In this document: in pieces, positions 56,801 through 64,000 of the stretch
How the letters are laid out: the number at the start of each line of letters is the position of its first letter
Numbering within the stretch: the stretch's first letter is position 1
From: Arcuatula senhousia
Taxonomy: Eukaryota; Mollusca; Bivalvia; Mytilida; Mytilidae
Direction of reading: 5' to 3'
Assembly (NCBI GenBank): GCA_963971305.1
Contig: CAXARO010001763.1
Location: 1 to 64,000 of the forward strand
DNA: 64,000 bases
Made by a program: the position numbers and the translations under genes
Notes under the pieces: model-generated
What the model was told of the DNA's origin: nothing
Seen by the model: only the letters and a program-made list of their open reading frames with translations
Database searches by the model: none

Positions 56801-59800
56801 GTTGATAGGTCTTCCCTACGTAGATTATAAAACACTAAGCATAGCTGATAACATACATAGCCTACATAACGTTTTCAGATACATTGTATACAGGTGAAAC
56901 GGACCGACTATCTCCTCAGTCTCCCTGGTGAAGTAACATGTAATGTATATAGGTAACATGTAATGTATATAGGTCGACCACAACCCCTGGTGCGTATAGT
57001 GGCATTATTGCACGAGCTTAAAACTAGATGTTGCCTCAAACTCTTCCCTTTGCAGAAAAGAAGATCTTGAGATGTGGAATGAGTGTACGCAACACAACCA
57101 ACAATTTATACGACAATTTAAAAAAAATCACCAGGCAAAACAGCCATTGGTCGCTGTTCGCTGTTTTTCAATTGACCCTGGATTGAAAAGAAACAACATA
57201 TTATTCCAGCCCAATTCTTAAGTGCAATGAAACACCCTCTTTTTGACAAAAAACCCAATTAACATAAATTACACGAATTACAAACATAAGCTTTGATACA
57301 CATTCCTGGCTTCAGTTGTATGCTCTTATATATTTTCGAGTACAAAATGTACTGGAATCTGTGTTGGAAAGACACGGTTTACATATTTCCAAAATTTGAC
57401 AACGTTTGGCCGTTTCTTTAAAAATTGATAAATTTATCTGTTTGGTCATTGTTGTAATAATTTTGGGCAATTTTTTTTTTCAAATTTAATATTCTACCGG
57501 TTTTCCAAGTTTTCTACTCCTAGCGTGTCTGATGAAGGTTAATCCAGAAAAGCGCTTCACATGCAGTGAAATTATGCTTTTGTACATTTATTAAAATCAT
57601 TTCAATATGTGGATCGTGTCTTTTTGGCACATATTCCATATTCTTTCGTTTTTAATATTATTTCAGAGTTTGGCTTTAGTGCCGTGTGGAGGTCGTAAAA
57701 AGCTTCCCCGTGCTTCAGTTGTATGCTCTTATATATTTTCGGGTACTGGAATCTGTGTTGGAAAGACACGGTTTACATATTTCCAAATTTGACAACGTTT
57801 GGCCGTTTCTTTAAAAATTGATAAATTTATCTGTTTGGTCATTGTTGTAATAATTTTGGGCAATTTTTTTTTCAGTGAAATTTTGCTTTTGTACATTTAT
57901 TAAAATCATTTCAATATGTGGATCGTGTCTTTTTGGCACATATTCCATATTCTTTCGTTTTTAATATTAGGACAGGCATATTTAAAATCTGGCGGGGTTA
58001 AACTAGTTTTTTGGCACCAACCTTCCCCCTATTGATAATCAATAGCAAAGCACCACTAATACAGGGGTGCCTTCATGGATAGCGAGGTAAACACGGTCGA
58101 CATGTGTTCATCTTACAGGTATTTTATACTTCAGAACTCAGATATATATTTTTTCCGGAAACTGTGTTTTCCGAAATTGGTTTTTGAATAGTTTAAATGT
58201 TAGCTATATCTCTTATTTCCCAATAGATAACATTTTTACCTCTCGCATAAAAGAATATGAATTACAAAGAACCTGAATGCAAGTTTACAATTTATCATTG
58301 CCATGGAGAATTTATGAGAATATTTTACCCATTAACATATTGTCTTCTGCTTCACCACGTAATCACATGTTTTGAATCTACACATTTGTAAGCGAGGTCT
58401 CATTACATCGCCACAATCCCTAATATTTTTATACTATGACCTCTATGTAAGCATTCTCATTACTGCGTGATGTCTTGTTATGCCCCGGCGACGACATGTC
58501 GGGGGGGCATTAAGTTTTACTCATGTCCGTCCGTCCGTCCGTACGAATTTACGTCAAGCTTTTCTCAGAAACCGTAAATGGTAATGACTTAAAACTTGGT
58601 AGGATAGTTCAGTATTACAAACAATACGTCCTAAGCGAATTTTATACCTGTCGGACATCTACTTCCTGTTTGGGGCTGGATCGATACCAAAACCGACATG
58701 ATAATTTCCGTAAAGCTTTTCTCAGAAACCGTACATGGGAATGACTTGCAACTTGGTAGGATGGTTTAGTGTGACAAACTATATGTCCTAAGCGAATTTT
58801 AGACCTGTCGGACATCTACTTCCTGTTTGGGGCTGGATCGATACCAAAATCGACATGAAATTTCCGTCAAGCTTTTCTCAGAAACCGTACATGGGAATGA
58901 TTTGAAACTTGGTAGGATGGTAAAGTATGATAACGGACTTCAAATATTTATTTGAGGCCAGCGGGGGCATCCGTGTCCCATGGACACATTCTTTCTTTAT
59001 TTTGATAAAATCTTGAGCAACATAACCGAGTACTTTTTACCATACTATTCCATACTCTGTGACCAATTCTTATAAGATAACAAAGTCACTCTCGCAACAT
59101 TAGAACATTCAACTCCTATAAGTGTCCATTCAAATGTTAATTCTGACTCCGAGGACAATATTTATTACGACCTCCATGACTTAACCCCACAATTTGGCGC
59201 CACATTCGATCAACAAGAAAATTATAGATCATATTCATCTTGAGTTCCTAAATCAACTGTCCCAATTAAGGAGAAACTAGCTGAGAATCTGAAATTGTCT
59301 CATGGTCAATCCATCAATGACTTTCATTGTCATTTAGTTAAAGAAGCCGAATGGTTGTCGAAACCAGATTACGTAGTAATGTGCAAAATTATCAAGGGAC
59401 TTCCAGATAAGTTAGTATTTGTTTGTAAGGACCGGTTCTCAGACGACAAGTTCCAGTGCAGTCTCTGTCACAAAAATTGGGTAGGCATGTGGGTATTCAT
59501 GACGATATAACTGATTCCGCTGTAATAATTGCAAATACAAATAAGAACTGTTGACATTAAGTAAGGTAAATCATTTAACTGATTTGTTGGAAAAAGTGGC
59601 AGTTGTCAAGAATTTTCCATCCCGTCGTCCACAAAAAAGTCGAGAGAGAACTTTTCAAAGTAAGACAGGCGAGAACAAAATTCATACGTGCCAGAAAACG
59701 CACCATTCACTTAAATGCCGGGGTAAAAATCACACCCAACAAAACTGTATGTGGAGCAGCCAGTGATATACAAATTCGAGCATGCATTCGATGTCAGATC

Positions 59801-61212
59801 TGTTATCAGTACGGACATGAAGCTCTCGCATGAGTTAAGTTGGGAAACATTCCGAACCTGAACAGAATTAAGTGCCAGAAAACATAGTCCATTTACCAAT
59901 TACATACAAATTCTATTTCAAATAAGGGGTCTCGTATGAAAAAAAGACAGAGGTGTAAAAGTCGTTTGCTATATACTCTAATGAGTATCTGTCTGGAAAC
60001 TGTAATCGACTGGACCCAGATACTGTAAGATCAATTTATGAGAAGGAAACTATGAAGATAACAAAAAATGCTACATTATATGGGTATTTGGCAAGTATTT
60101 GCAATGACTAGTATACTCAAAAGGCCAGTTTATTCTATTTATCCGCAATATAATCGTACAATCCGAGCGTAAATAAAGACCTAAACTGAATTATCCTGCC
60201 AAGTGAGGAAAGAGATGTTGAGCCATCTCTTGTTATGTGGACCACGATTGATTTGATATAAGTGAAAGGAATTGGAACCCCAATCACTTTGTTCCTGCTC
60301 TACCTCTTAAAGTTGGCAAAGACACAAATACAGATCAGCATGAAAACCCAGATTTGTTGAAACTTAAATTGCAGAGATAGCGAATCATGAGGAAATGAAA
60401 ATTAGAGAAAAACATTATTCTAAAATAAGACGAGCTTGGTTTATAATTAAAGAAGATAATGAACAAAAACACCAAGGAGATGACGCCAAAAGTGATAACA
60501 AAAATGTGGAATAAATACAGGATCCAAATGACGCTGTAAACAAATATGTTATCATAAAGTACAATGGAAACCAATATCCTGGATATGTAGTGAACATAGA
60601 TGAACATGATGTTCGTGAACGATGTATGCACCGTGTAGGTAATCTACAATAACTGTCTTTTGTTGAGGTAAATGTGCAGTGTTATTGACCTTTGAAAAAA
60701 AAACAGATATTCACTGAGCCCGAAGGGCGAGGTGAATATCTTTATTTTTTTTCTAAAGTTAATAATACTCACATTTATCGAAACAAAAGACAGTAATTGT
60801 TTTACTCTATTATCCAATATCTAAAATATGCATTTGAAGTGTTAAAAAAATTAAACCAAACAGAAAAATACTGTAACGACGTCATCACCTTTCCCGCCAT
60901 TTTTTAGGTGAATATCACTTTGCAGGCGTAGCAAAATTTATTGTCTGGAACTTTGTTGTCATTTGTTTTGCAAGGTGAATATCCTTTTTTTATTCACTTA
61001 GTTGATAATAATGAAATATGTTAAATAATAATTTGTTTATATTATACAATAAACTAAGTTATTGTCATTTTTATTGTCAAAGAACAGTTATTGACGAAAA
61101 TCTTTTTGACTTAGAAGATGTCATTACAATCATTCCAGAGCCAAAGAAAGTTGGAACAAATTTTGACGTTGACCGAAAAATATGCACTGCTATTCTTCAG
61201 CGTTTTCAGTGA
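41245..61212 (+). CDS. HEPN-domain gene (DZIP3-like HEPN), five recognised exons
   Basis: Proposed exons 41245-41879, 42410-42449, 50775-50864, 56004-56066 and 61088-61212 (TGA stop). All introns are GT-AG and phases fit throughout (0, then 1, 1, 1). Exon 1 encodes an all-helical domain with LYVRNKMSH, an R-x4-H motif of HEPN domains, and resembles the HEPN region of DZIP3-like proteins common in bivalves. The later exons encode a short polar, lysine/glutamate-rich tail. HEPN domains often act in RNA cleavage or in immune/stress complexes; which applies is unknown. A one-base shift near 41750 breaks exon 1 (see exon entry). In bivalves such genes are often expanded. Further small exons may have been missed. 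Confidence 0.6.
42410..42449 (+). CDS. HEPN gene exon 2 (40 bp)
   Basis: Acceptor TGATTTTTTAG ends at 42409 and donor GTAAGT at 42450. Continues helically as KIVNALQNIGIQV in phase 0 and leaves one G. Short, so it rests on phase fit and splice sites. Confidence 0.5.
42620..42870 (-). repeat. SINE-like fragment, CACTCACTCAC family
   Basis: GATGGACATGAAAATGATGA, AAACAAAGGAACAGTAGATT, GAGGTGGGTAGGGGTGG, GACAAAGGGGAATTTTACGT and GCATGAGTG match the 3' half of the family in reverse complement. Lacks the head. Confidence 0.65.
42893..43290 (+). repeat. Dispersed GTTGGGATGCC repeat, copy 2
   Basis: Partner of 3870-4330. TTGTGTTGGGATGCCAACAC at the left end and its GGCCGCCATTTTGAAAC motifs are shared; the right part differs. 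Confidence 0.6.
43291..44061. other. Non-coding intron sequence
   Basis: Two related pieces (AAAGCTTCACCCGGTGCAAG, AGCACCTGGTTTGACCC at 43628 and GATTAATCCGGTGTGAGGTC, AGCACCCGGTTTGACCC at 43780) form a diverged direct repeat with about 150-bp spacing. No exon recognised. Confidence 0.45.
44066..44257. mobile_element. About 190-bp MITE flanked by TTAA
   Basis: Ends CTTGAAGGGGGGGCTTGGTT and, in reverse complement, CTTGAAAGGGGGAGCTTGGT. TTAA lies directly outside each (44062-44065 and 44258-44261). AT-rich, no coding. The sequence differs from the 35950-36323 MITE, so it is a second TTAA family. Confidence 0.75.
44290..44395 (-). repeat. TTGCTACGCCTGACGCGCG repeat, fragment
   Basis: GATGAGTCTTGAATAGACGA, AAACGCGCACGCGTCAGGCG and AAATTTATTGTCTGGAA are the reverse complement of the unit at 52926-53283. 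Confidence 0.7.
44396..47040. other. Non-coding intron sequence
   Basis: AT-rich, with a GAGGGAA/TTCCCTC hairpin at about 45906-45953. No exon or repeat boundary could be supported; small unrecognised exons are possible. Confidence 0.3.
47049..47090. repeat. (TAA)n microsatellite
   Basis: Runs of AATAATAATAATAAGAAAAT type with two AAGAAA interruptions. Confidence 0.8.
47176..47610 (-). repeat. SINE-like copy, CACTCACTCAC family
   Basis: GAGTGAGTTGGTGTTTTACG at the left (tail side), then TTTTACGTGCATCAAGCGTG, GGTTTTCCGTTTTACAGACC, GACAACCCCCGCGGACG and AAACTAGGCTCTGCC. Diverged from the younger copies and without a clear target duplication. Confidence 0.75.
47680..48165 (-). repeat. SINE-like copy, TTAGTTAG-tail family
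   Basis: GTTAGTTAGTTAGTTAGGTA at the left, GATTTCGGCTATATCCGGGA, GACTGCCACTGGAAAAAGG, GATCCTACGGGTCCCACTCT, GGGGCACACATCCCAGTCGC and GGAATCCGCACGGG at the right. Related to, but distinct from, the CACTCACTCAC family. Best copy of this family in the window. Confidence 0.8.
48996..49095 (+). repeat. TTGCTACGCCTGACGCGCG repeat nested in the Penelope-like element
   Basis: ACAACAAAGTTACAGACTAT, TTGCTACGCCTGACGCGCAT and GGCGCTCTACCAAAAGT lie between the DLFLHSYE and FRYIDD blocks of the RT, splitting them. Confidence 0.7.
49212..49298 (+). repeat. SINE tail fragment nested in the Penelope-like element
   Basis: TTCATGTTCATCGCCTGTAA to CAACTCACTCACTCAC, the 3' end of the CACTCACTCAC family. TAGATCT stands at both sides, and the Penelope-type reading SYLDL resumes as DLHLEID, so this is a 5'-truncated insertion with a 7-bp duplication. 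Confidence 0.75.
49443..49519 (+). repeat. 37-bp direct duplication
   Basis: GGTAGTGGGAATAACATCGA followed by TTTCTTGGCAGAG occurs twice back to back, immediately upstream of the SINE. Only the second copy forms the SINE's target duplication. Confidence 0.7.
49520..50010 (+). mobile_element. SINE-like retroposon, full-length copy with 12-bp target duplication
   Basis: CTTGGCAGAGCG at 49508-49519 and 50011-50022. 491 bp: head GTCCCGTGCGGGGCCCGGGT, body, tail ACTCACTCACTCACTCA. TGGCGAATAGG near 49541 resembles a pol III A box and GGATTCTGACGTC near 49597 loosely a B box; a tRNA- or 5S-derived head is therefore possible but unproven. An open frame inside it is repeated in other copies and is not a gene. 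Confidence 0.85.
50207..50392 (+). repeat. Dispersed CGGACTTTTGACA repeat, copy 3
   Basis: Best match to 13704-13912: TGTGCTATAGCACGCAGGAA, GAGCACCTGAGTTCACTC, TTACGACTTGAGTTCGCG and TTTCGGACTTTTGACACTGG. Confidence 0.7.
50775..50864 (+). CDS. HEPN gene exon 3 (90 bp, duplicated module)
   Basis: Acceptor TTTTTTTGTAG ends at 50774 and donor GTAACA at 50865. Phase 1-1, open; reads ETPFKISKAEFSEEEP then KIELATPVLSSEKG. The P-x-K...E.L.TP...KG pattern recurs in exon 4. Symmetric phase makes it skippable. Confidence 0.55.
50963..51050 (+). repeat. Dispersed CGGACTTTTGACA repeat, copy 4 (partial)
   Basis: GTTCTGTTCGTGTTTGTGAT, CCGGTTTCGGCGTTGCCC and TTCGGACTTTTGACACTCG. Confidence 0.6.
51143..52240 (+). 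repeat. Large CACCTGA...TCAGGTGAGC element, complete copy
   Basis: Left end AGAGGCTCCAAGGATCCTGA and CGCTCACCTGA; right end ACGGACGGACGGACGACGGA, AATAGCTCACCTGACCCG and GGGTCAGGTGAGCTAAAAA. Two internal units of about 480 bp (GGGGAAATAACTC, AAGGAGTCGTCCCACAA, AAGCTAAAAACTATGGTCTG). The terminal CACCTGACCC...GGGTCAGGTG hairpin is conserved in all copies of the family. Confidence 0.8.
52332..52820 (+). mobile_element. SINE-like retroposon, full-length copy with 13-bp target duplication
   Basis: ACAATTTAAAGAA at 52319-52331 and 52821-52833. 489 bp, very close to the 49520 copy. A young insertion in the HEPN gene's intron. Confidence 0.85.
52926..53641 (+). repeat. Tandem pair of 358-bp units (TTGCTACGCCTGACGCGCG family)
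   Basis: Unit 1 is 52926-53283 and unit 2 is 53284-53641, almost identical. Each has ACAACAAAGTTCCAGACAAT, ACGCGCGTTTCGTCTATTCA, GGCGCTCTACCAAAA, GAATATGAAGAGCATAGAAC, CTATGTCTGGGGTAGGAAGA and GGTGCCGGAGCGGGCTAACC. The near-identity implies a recent tandem duplication. Confidence 0.9.
53940..54320 (+). repeat. Diverged third and partial fourth copies of the 358-bp unit
   Basis: 53940-54235 is a diverged unit that lacks the ACGCCTGACGCGCG block; 54236-54318 is the beginning of another unit with that block intact (CGCCTGACGCGCGTTTTGTC). Confidence 0.75.
54321..54470. other. Short non-coding gap
   Basis: 54340-54460 contains AACACCAGTAGTCAGACTTG and TTTATCAACCCTGCC; the latter could be a Penelope-type scrap. 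Nothing firm. Confidence 0.3.
54875..55110 (-). repeat. Inverted copy of the 358-bp unit, nested
   Basis: CTATCCCAGACATAGGTTGA, TGCTCTTCATATTCATACAG and CGAAACGCGCGTCAGGCGTA are the reverse complement of the 52926 unit. With those units about 1.5 kb to the left, this makes an inverted pair. Confidence 0.8.
55275..55465 (+). repeat. Nested short repeat, partner of 24603-24907
   Basis: AACCTGGTTTAACCCACCAT, AGTCAGGACCATTGCGATCT and TTTTCTCTGGACTATGAGAT, inverted relative to the earlier copy. Confidence 0.65.
56004..56066 (+). CDS. HEPN gene exon 4 (63 bp, duplicate of exon 3)
   Basis: Acceptor TTTTTTCTATAG ends at 56003 and donor GTATTA at 56067. Phase 1-1, reads EVPIKKLKQELTTPLSLPKK. It aligns with exon 3 if nine codons of exon 3 are gapped; both end (T/A)TP-L/V...KKG. 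A tandem exon duplication now about 5 kb apart. Confidence 0.55.
56255..56712 (+). repeat. SINE-like copy, CACTCACTCAC family, diverged
   Basis: GGATGGCGAATAGGCCCGCA to GTAAAACACCAACTCACTCA, with several small deletions, including one in the CTAGGTGGCTGAATAGGG region. No clear target duplication. Confidence 0.8.
56713..57309. other. Non-coding intron sequence
   Basis: A 16-bp direct repeat (ACATGTAATGTATATAGGT twice at about 56935-56972). Otherwise nothing recognised. Confidence 0.35.
57310..57970. repeat. Duplicated Penelope-associated fragments
   Basis: Two overlapping direct copies: TGTATGCTCTTATATATTTT, TGGAATCTGTGTTGGAAAGA, GACAACGTTTGGCCGTTTCT and TCAATATGTGGATCGTGTCT occur at 57319-57655 and again at 57715-57968. 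The last motif also precedes the Penelope-like RT at 48350. One copy reads YIFSGTGICVGKTR, loosely like a GIY-YIG endonuclease of such elements. Confidence 0.6.
57971..58475. other. Non-coding intron sequence
   Basis: AT-rich; no exon or known repeat recognised. Confidence 0.3.
58476..58990 (+). repeat. GCCCCGGCGACGACATGTCGGG element
   Basis: Hairpin start CCCCGGCGACGACATGTCGG, CATGTCCGTCCGTCCGTCCG, then about three units of 150-170 bp (TTTTCTCAGAAACCGTA, TTGGTAGGATGG, GGGGCTGGATCGATACCAAA). Right end GCGGGGGCATCCGTGTCCCA. Architecture as at 23811. Confidence 0.75.
59060..59860 (+). pseudogene. Retroelement gag-like fragment
   Basis: 59260-59420 reads KLAENLKLSHGQSINDFHCH then LVKEAEWLSKPD and IIKGLPDKLVF, typical gag-like helical text. 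After a frameshift come basic segments and two knuckle-like cysteine clusters (CQKTHHSLKCRG at about 59690; CQICYQYGHEALA then a stop in place of cysteine at about 59800). Probably the gag end of an LTR-type retrotransposon; pol is not visible. Decayed. Confidence 0.55.
59861..60705 (+). pseudogene. Unidentified coding remnant
   Basis: 60515-60650 reads DPNDAVNKYVIIKYNGNQYP then GYVVNIDEHDVRERCMHRVG, a beta-rich segment resembling the (L/Y)YPG-x-V...CM pattern found at the end of several invertebrate transposon-like proteins. The preceding part is rich in stops. Could be linked to the gag fragment or separate. Confidence 0.4.
60706..60984. repeat. Small GATATTCAC-terminated element with nested fragment
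   Basis: ATATTCACTGAGCCCGAAGG and GCGAGGTGAATATC form a hairpin at the left; GGTGAATATCC is at the right. 60925-60975 (GCAGGCGTAGCAAAATTTAT, TGTCTGGAACTTTGTTGTCA) is a fragment of the 358-bp family inserted near the right end. Confidence 0.6.
61088..61212 (+). CDS. HEPN gene last exon
   Basis: Acceptor GTCAAAGAACAG ends at 61087. With the G from exon 4 the frame reads VIDENLFDLEDVITIIPEPK then KVGTNFDVDRKICTAILQRF, and TGA at 61210-61212 stops it. Begins, like exons 3 and 4, with two bases completing a G-codon. The polypyrimidine tract is modest. Could instead belong to another gene, but phase and position fit. Confidence 0.5.
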
Positions 61213-61364
61213 AATTCTTTATGCTTTTATGGTTTGAACGTTCATTTGTTTTAAGATGTTAGGATTACTCAATTTCATTTCATGTTGGTTAAATCAAATT
61301 TGGTTGCATTAAAAGTTTAATTCAATTGCAATTACCAGTAAAATTGTGCCAAAACAAAAGTCGT

Positions 61365-61370
61365 AATAAA
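61365..61370 (+). terminator. Candidate poly(A) signal of the HEPN gene
   Basis: AATAAA 153 bases past the stop codon at 61212. Plausible 3' end. Confidence 0.4.
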
Positions 61371-61504
61371 AACAGCTTCATTAAAAAAGATACACATTTT
61401 TTTTGTCTTTTTAAGATTCATCATTGAAAATCTGGCCAAAAGGATGAAATTTTAATATCAAAATATGAAAAATTAATTATATATTTAATATACATCTAAT
61501 CAAA

Positions 61505-61690
61505 TATTGGCTTTGGATTTGGCTTCCTTGTTCGAACGTTTTGGTATTGAGTATTTTTTTTTCAACAGTTTTGGGATTTGACCTTCTAATGTTTTGATTT
61601 AAATGCTCCTGATGAGAGGTTACTCCTTAAACTATTGATATAAAGCATATCCCAATTAACCGTTTTTACCCGCGGTTTGGAAGTTGTTAT
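61505..61690 (+). repeat. Dispersed repeat, partner of 33890-34060
   Basis: TTTGGCTTCCTTGTTCGAAC, GTTTTGGTATTGAGTA, GATGAGAGGTTACTCCTTAA and AATTAACCGTTTTTACCCGC. Confidence 0.6.
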
Positions 61691-61713
61691 TTTGAAAAAC
61701 TATTAAAATAAGT

Positions 61714-63532
61714 AACAAGAGGCTACCAGGAGCCTGAATCGCTCACCTGACATATGTGCCTGAAGTAAAGGCTATTAGGCAAAATCTATTTGACATTGAG
61801 AGGGTTATAAGTTTAATAAGGGGACCATCTGACAATATGTAGTATCTTAAGGTGCTGATCACTTTTATCTCAATTAAAATTCAAAAATCTGTCACCCTTT
61901 TTGAGTTATTAGCAAAAAAATGCAGTTTAACCCAATGTTCTATTTTTAGCCACAGCGGCCATGTTTTACAACCAATCAAAAATCTCCACATCAGTTCTAT
62001 ACACCTAATGCTAATAAACAACTATACCAAATTTGGTTCCAATTGGACTTGAAGTGTCAGAGGAGTTAACGTTTTCAATGTAATGAGGAAATGCTGTTAA
62101 ATGCTCAATTTTGACGTTCTAAGGGCAATAACTCCTAAAAGGAAAGGTTCTACAACGTTGACCCTTAACATATTTTGTAGATCTTGATGTGCTCAACAAT
62201 ATGCAATTTTAATTTCTCAAATATCTTGTATAGTTTTCAAGATATTGAGCTAAACAGGTGCAAAATTTGCCAAAAATCAACAAAAAGGGCAATAACTCCT
62301 ACATGGGTTGTTGGATTTTCTTCAAAATTTCAGGGTAGGTAGATCTTGAGGTGCTGATCACTTTTGTTCCCAATCAAAAATTTTGAAAATCTGTCACCCT
62401 TATTGAGTTATATGCAAAAAACTGCCATTTACCCCTATGTTCTATTTTTAGCCACAGCGGCAATGTTTTACAACCAATCAAAAATCTCCACATCAGTTCT
62501 ATACACCTAATGCTAATAAACAACTATACCAAATTTGGTTCCAATTGGACTTGAAGTGTCAGAGGAGTTAACATTTTCAATGTAATGAGGAAATGCTGTT
62601 AAAATGCTCAATTTTGACGTTCTAAGGGCAATAACTCCTAAAAGGAAAGGTTCTACAACGTTGACCCTCTACATATGTTGTAGATCTTGATGTGCTCAAC
62701 AATATGCAATTTAAATTTCTCAAATATCTTGTATAGTTTTCAAGATATTGAGCTAAACAGGTGCAAAATTTGCAAAAAATCCACAAAAAGGGCAATAACT
62801 CCTACATGGGTTGTTGGCTTTTCTTCGAAATTTCAGGGTAGGTAGATCTTGAGGTGCTGATCACTTTTACCCTTTGCCAGAATTTTGATATCTGTAGCCG
62901 TTTTTGAGTTATTTGCAAAAAACTGCATTTTACCCCTATGTTCTATTTTTAGCCACGGCGGCCATGTTTTGCGGCACCCCTGACATCGAGAGATGCGGGG
63001 TCGTCAGGCGATAATGCGGAAAACTTGACCGCAAACCATAGTGGTGCACCGTGTTGGGAAAAATGTCACGTTCCTCGCACGTTAAAGAACCCTGCTGCAG
63101 GTCTCGGTAAGAGTAGGACCCGTAGGATCCCCATGCAGGAGGCAAAATTTCCCGTCCCTACCCATCACTCCTTTTTCCAGTGGCAGTCAAAACTCTCCTT
63201 CCCGATTGGCCTTGTGTCCCCATTTCCTCCACTTCATCATCATTTCATGTTCATTGTATCACCACATTCATGTCCATCTCCCGGATATAGCCGAAATCGC
63301 GCTGCTTCGGAGTAAAGCAATAACTAACTAACTAACTAACGAATCAAAAATCCCCACATCAGTTCTAAGCACCGAATGCTAATGAACAACCATCCATACA
63401 AAGTTTGGTTTCAATTGGACTTATGGTGTCAGAGGAGTTAACGTTTTAAAAAGTTTACGGACGGACGACGGACGACGGGCGCCAAGTGATGACAATAGCT
63501 CACATGACCCTTCGGGTCAGGTGAGCTAAAAA
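61714..63532 (+). repeat. Large GTCCGTC-type element, complete copy with nested SINE
   Basis: Left end AACAAGAGGCTACCAGGAGC and GAATCGCTCACCTGA; right end GGACGGACGACGGACGACGG, GCTCACATGACCCTTCGGGT and CAGGTGAGCTAAAAA. Three units of about 540 bp with AGCCACAGCGGCCATGTTTT, CCAAATTTGGTTCCAATTGG and AGGGCAATAACTCCTA. The third unit is interrupted by 62971-63340. Confidence 0.85.
62971..63340 (+). repeat. 5'-truncated SINE-like copy, TTAGTTAG-tail family, nested
   Basis: GGCACCCCTGACATCGAGAG, GCGATAATGCGGAAAACTTG, ACGTTCCTCGCACGTTAAAG, CCTGCTGCAGGTCTCGGTAA, tail TAACTAACTAACTAACTAAC. It interrupts a unit of the host element between CCATGTTTT and GAATCAAAAATCC. Opposite orientation to the 47680 copy. 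Confidence 0.8.
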
Positions 63533-63859
63533 CGAAACTATCTAATGTGGAAATTACACGTACATACAGACAACAGAAAGACAATATTTAAACTTGATGT
63601 GGTTAAACCATAAGAAGACACATCTGTACACTAGATGTAAAACCAGAGCCACAAAACCACATGAAGTTGCATACCAGGAAACAAAGAAAAAATACTTTAA
63701 GGTCTCACAAGTTAAGGTTATTGTCAATGGTGTAACAGAGCCACCATTGGTGTAACCTATTACAGAGGTATCATAAGAGCTGACAGGTCATTGTTATTGT
63801 TTTATTGATTTATTTGCACATAGAGTATCATCTACACATTTTACAAGAAATTTTTATCT
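63533..63859. other. Non-coding interval
   Basis: 63600-63720 is fairly codon-like (CKTRATKPHEVAYQETKKK) but short and unrecognised. No gene called. Confidence 0.3.
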
Positions 63860-64000
63860 TCCGCCCTTACCCACCTCTCCCCTTTTCCTGTGGTTCTTCA
63901 AAATTCGCCGTTCCTTCGTTTCCCCAACCCCAGTCCCATATTTCATTTATCATCATCATTTCATGTTCATTTTATCACCCTCCTGTAAATAACCTATATA
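63860..64000 (+). repeat. SINE-like fragment at the window edge
   Basis: CCGCCCTTACCCACCTCTCC, CTTTTCCTGTGGTTCTTCAA and TTTCATTTATCATCATCATT: the 3' half of the CACTCACTCAC family, cut by the window end. Confidence 0.8.

Noticed and set aside
60335..60631. Hydrophobic 98-residue minus-strand ORF resembling a membrane protein
   Set aside because: It is antisense to a charged coding-like remnant on the + strand; AT-rich antisense frames read as hydrophobic.
1..64000. tRNA, rRNA or snRNA genes
   Set aside because: No cloverleaf with convincing A and B boxes or other known RNA gene was seen, apart from loose box-like motifs in the SINE heads.

Overview
The window is animal nuclear DNA, most likely from a marine bivalve and probably a mussel (Mytilus-like). 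It is AT-rich. Genes are split by GT-AG introns. Most of the rest is layered, nested repeats: SINE-like retroposons with CACTCACTCAC or TTAGTTAG tails, LINE remnants, a Penelope-like element, a tyrosine-recombinase retrotransposon, MITEs, and tandem-unit elements full of GTCCGTCCGTC. The species is inferred from repeat style only. No tRNA, rRNA or CRISPR was seen.

1-11150: a six-exon gene (1135-9435, + strand) whose splice phases join into one 1112-residue reading frame. It has cysteine/histidine clusters, a D-x82-D-x33-E arrangement that looks like an RNase H-fold transposase core, and a C-terminal C2H2 finger. It lies between two inverted arms of about 0.5 kb (64-about 580 and about 10645-11145) that stay collinear over at least five anchors. 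I read this as an 11-kb long-TIR DNA transposon, or its domesticated descendant, and consider it the most interesting object in the window.

12300-19800: a hypothetical ORF, a cluster of CGTACGTTTA-type inverted motifs, a minisatellite that reverses orientation at a perfect palindrome (13028-13041), and a decayed C2H2 zinc-finger gene. A LINE-derived insertion follows (15329-19034, 9-bp target duplication). It keeps an intact ORF1 but only the C-terminal part of ORF2, and it sits inside a host tandem repeat that resumes on the far side.

20000-26600: old SINE-like copies, LINE tails and a roughly 2.8-kb inverted arrangement of repeats.

26600-31760: a decayed DIRS/Ngaro-type retrotransposon (gag, RT, RNase H, tyrosine recombinase, SGNH-hydrolase-like remnant) between direct repeats of about 225 bp.

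32300-40700: several foldback/MITE elements, including one at a TTAA site whose unfilled version is visible elsewhere in the window. A broken RecQ-like helicase gene and a SINE with 13-bp target duplications follow.

41245-61212: a second host gene candidate. A HEPN-domain exon (R-x4-H motif, one apparent frameshift) is followed by small phase-compatible exons at 42410, 50775, 56004 and 61088. Two of these are clear duplicates of one another. The 20-kb span is long because its introns hold most of the mobile DNA of the right half: a Penelope-like element hit by three later insertions, SINEs, tandem 358-bp repeats and large GTCCGTC elements.

61213-64000: a poly(A) signal, then a large tandem-unit element (about 61714-63532) interrupted by a SINE-like copy, and a last SINE fragment at the window edge.
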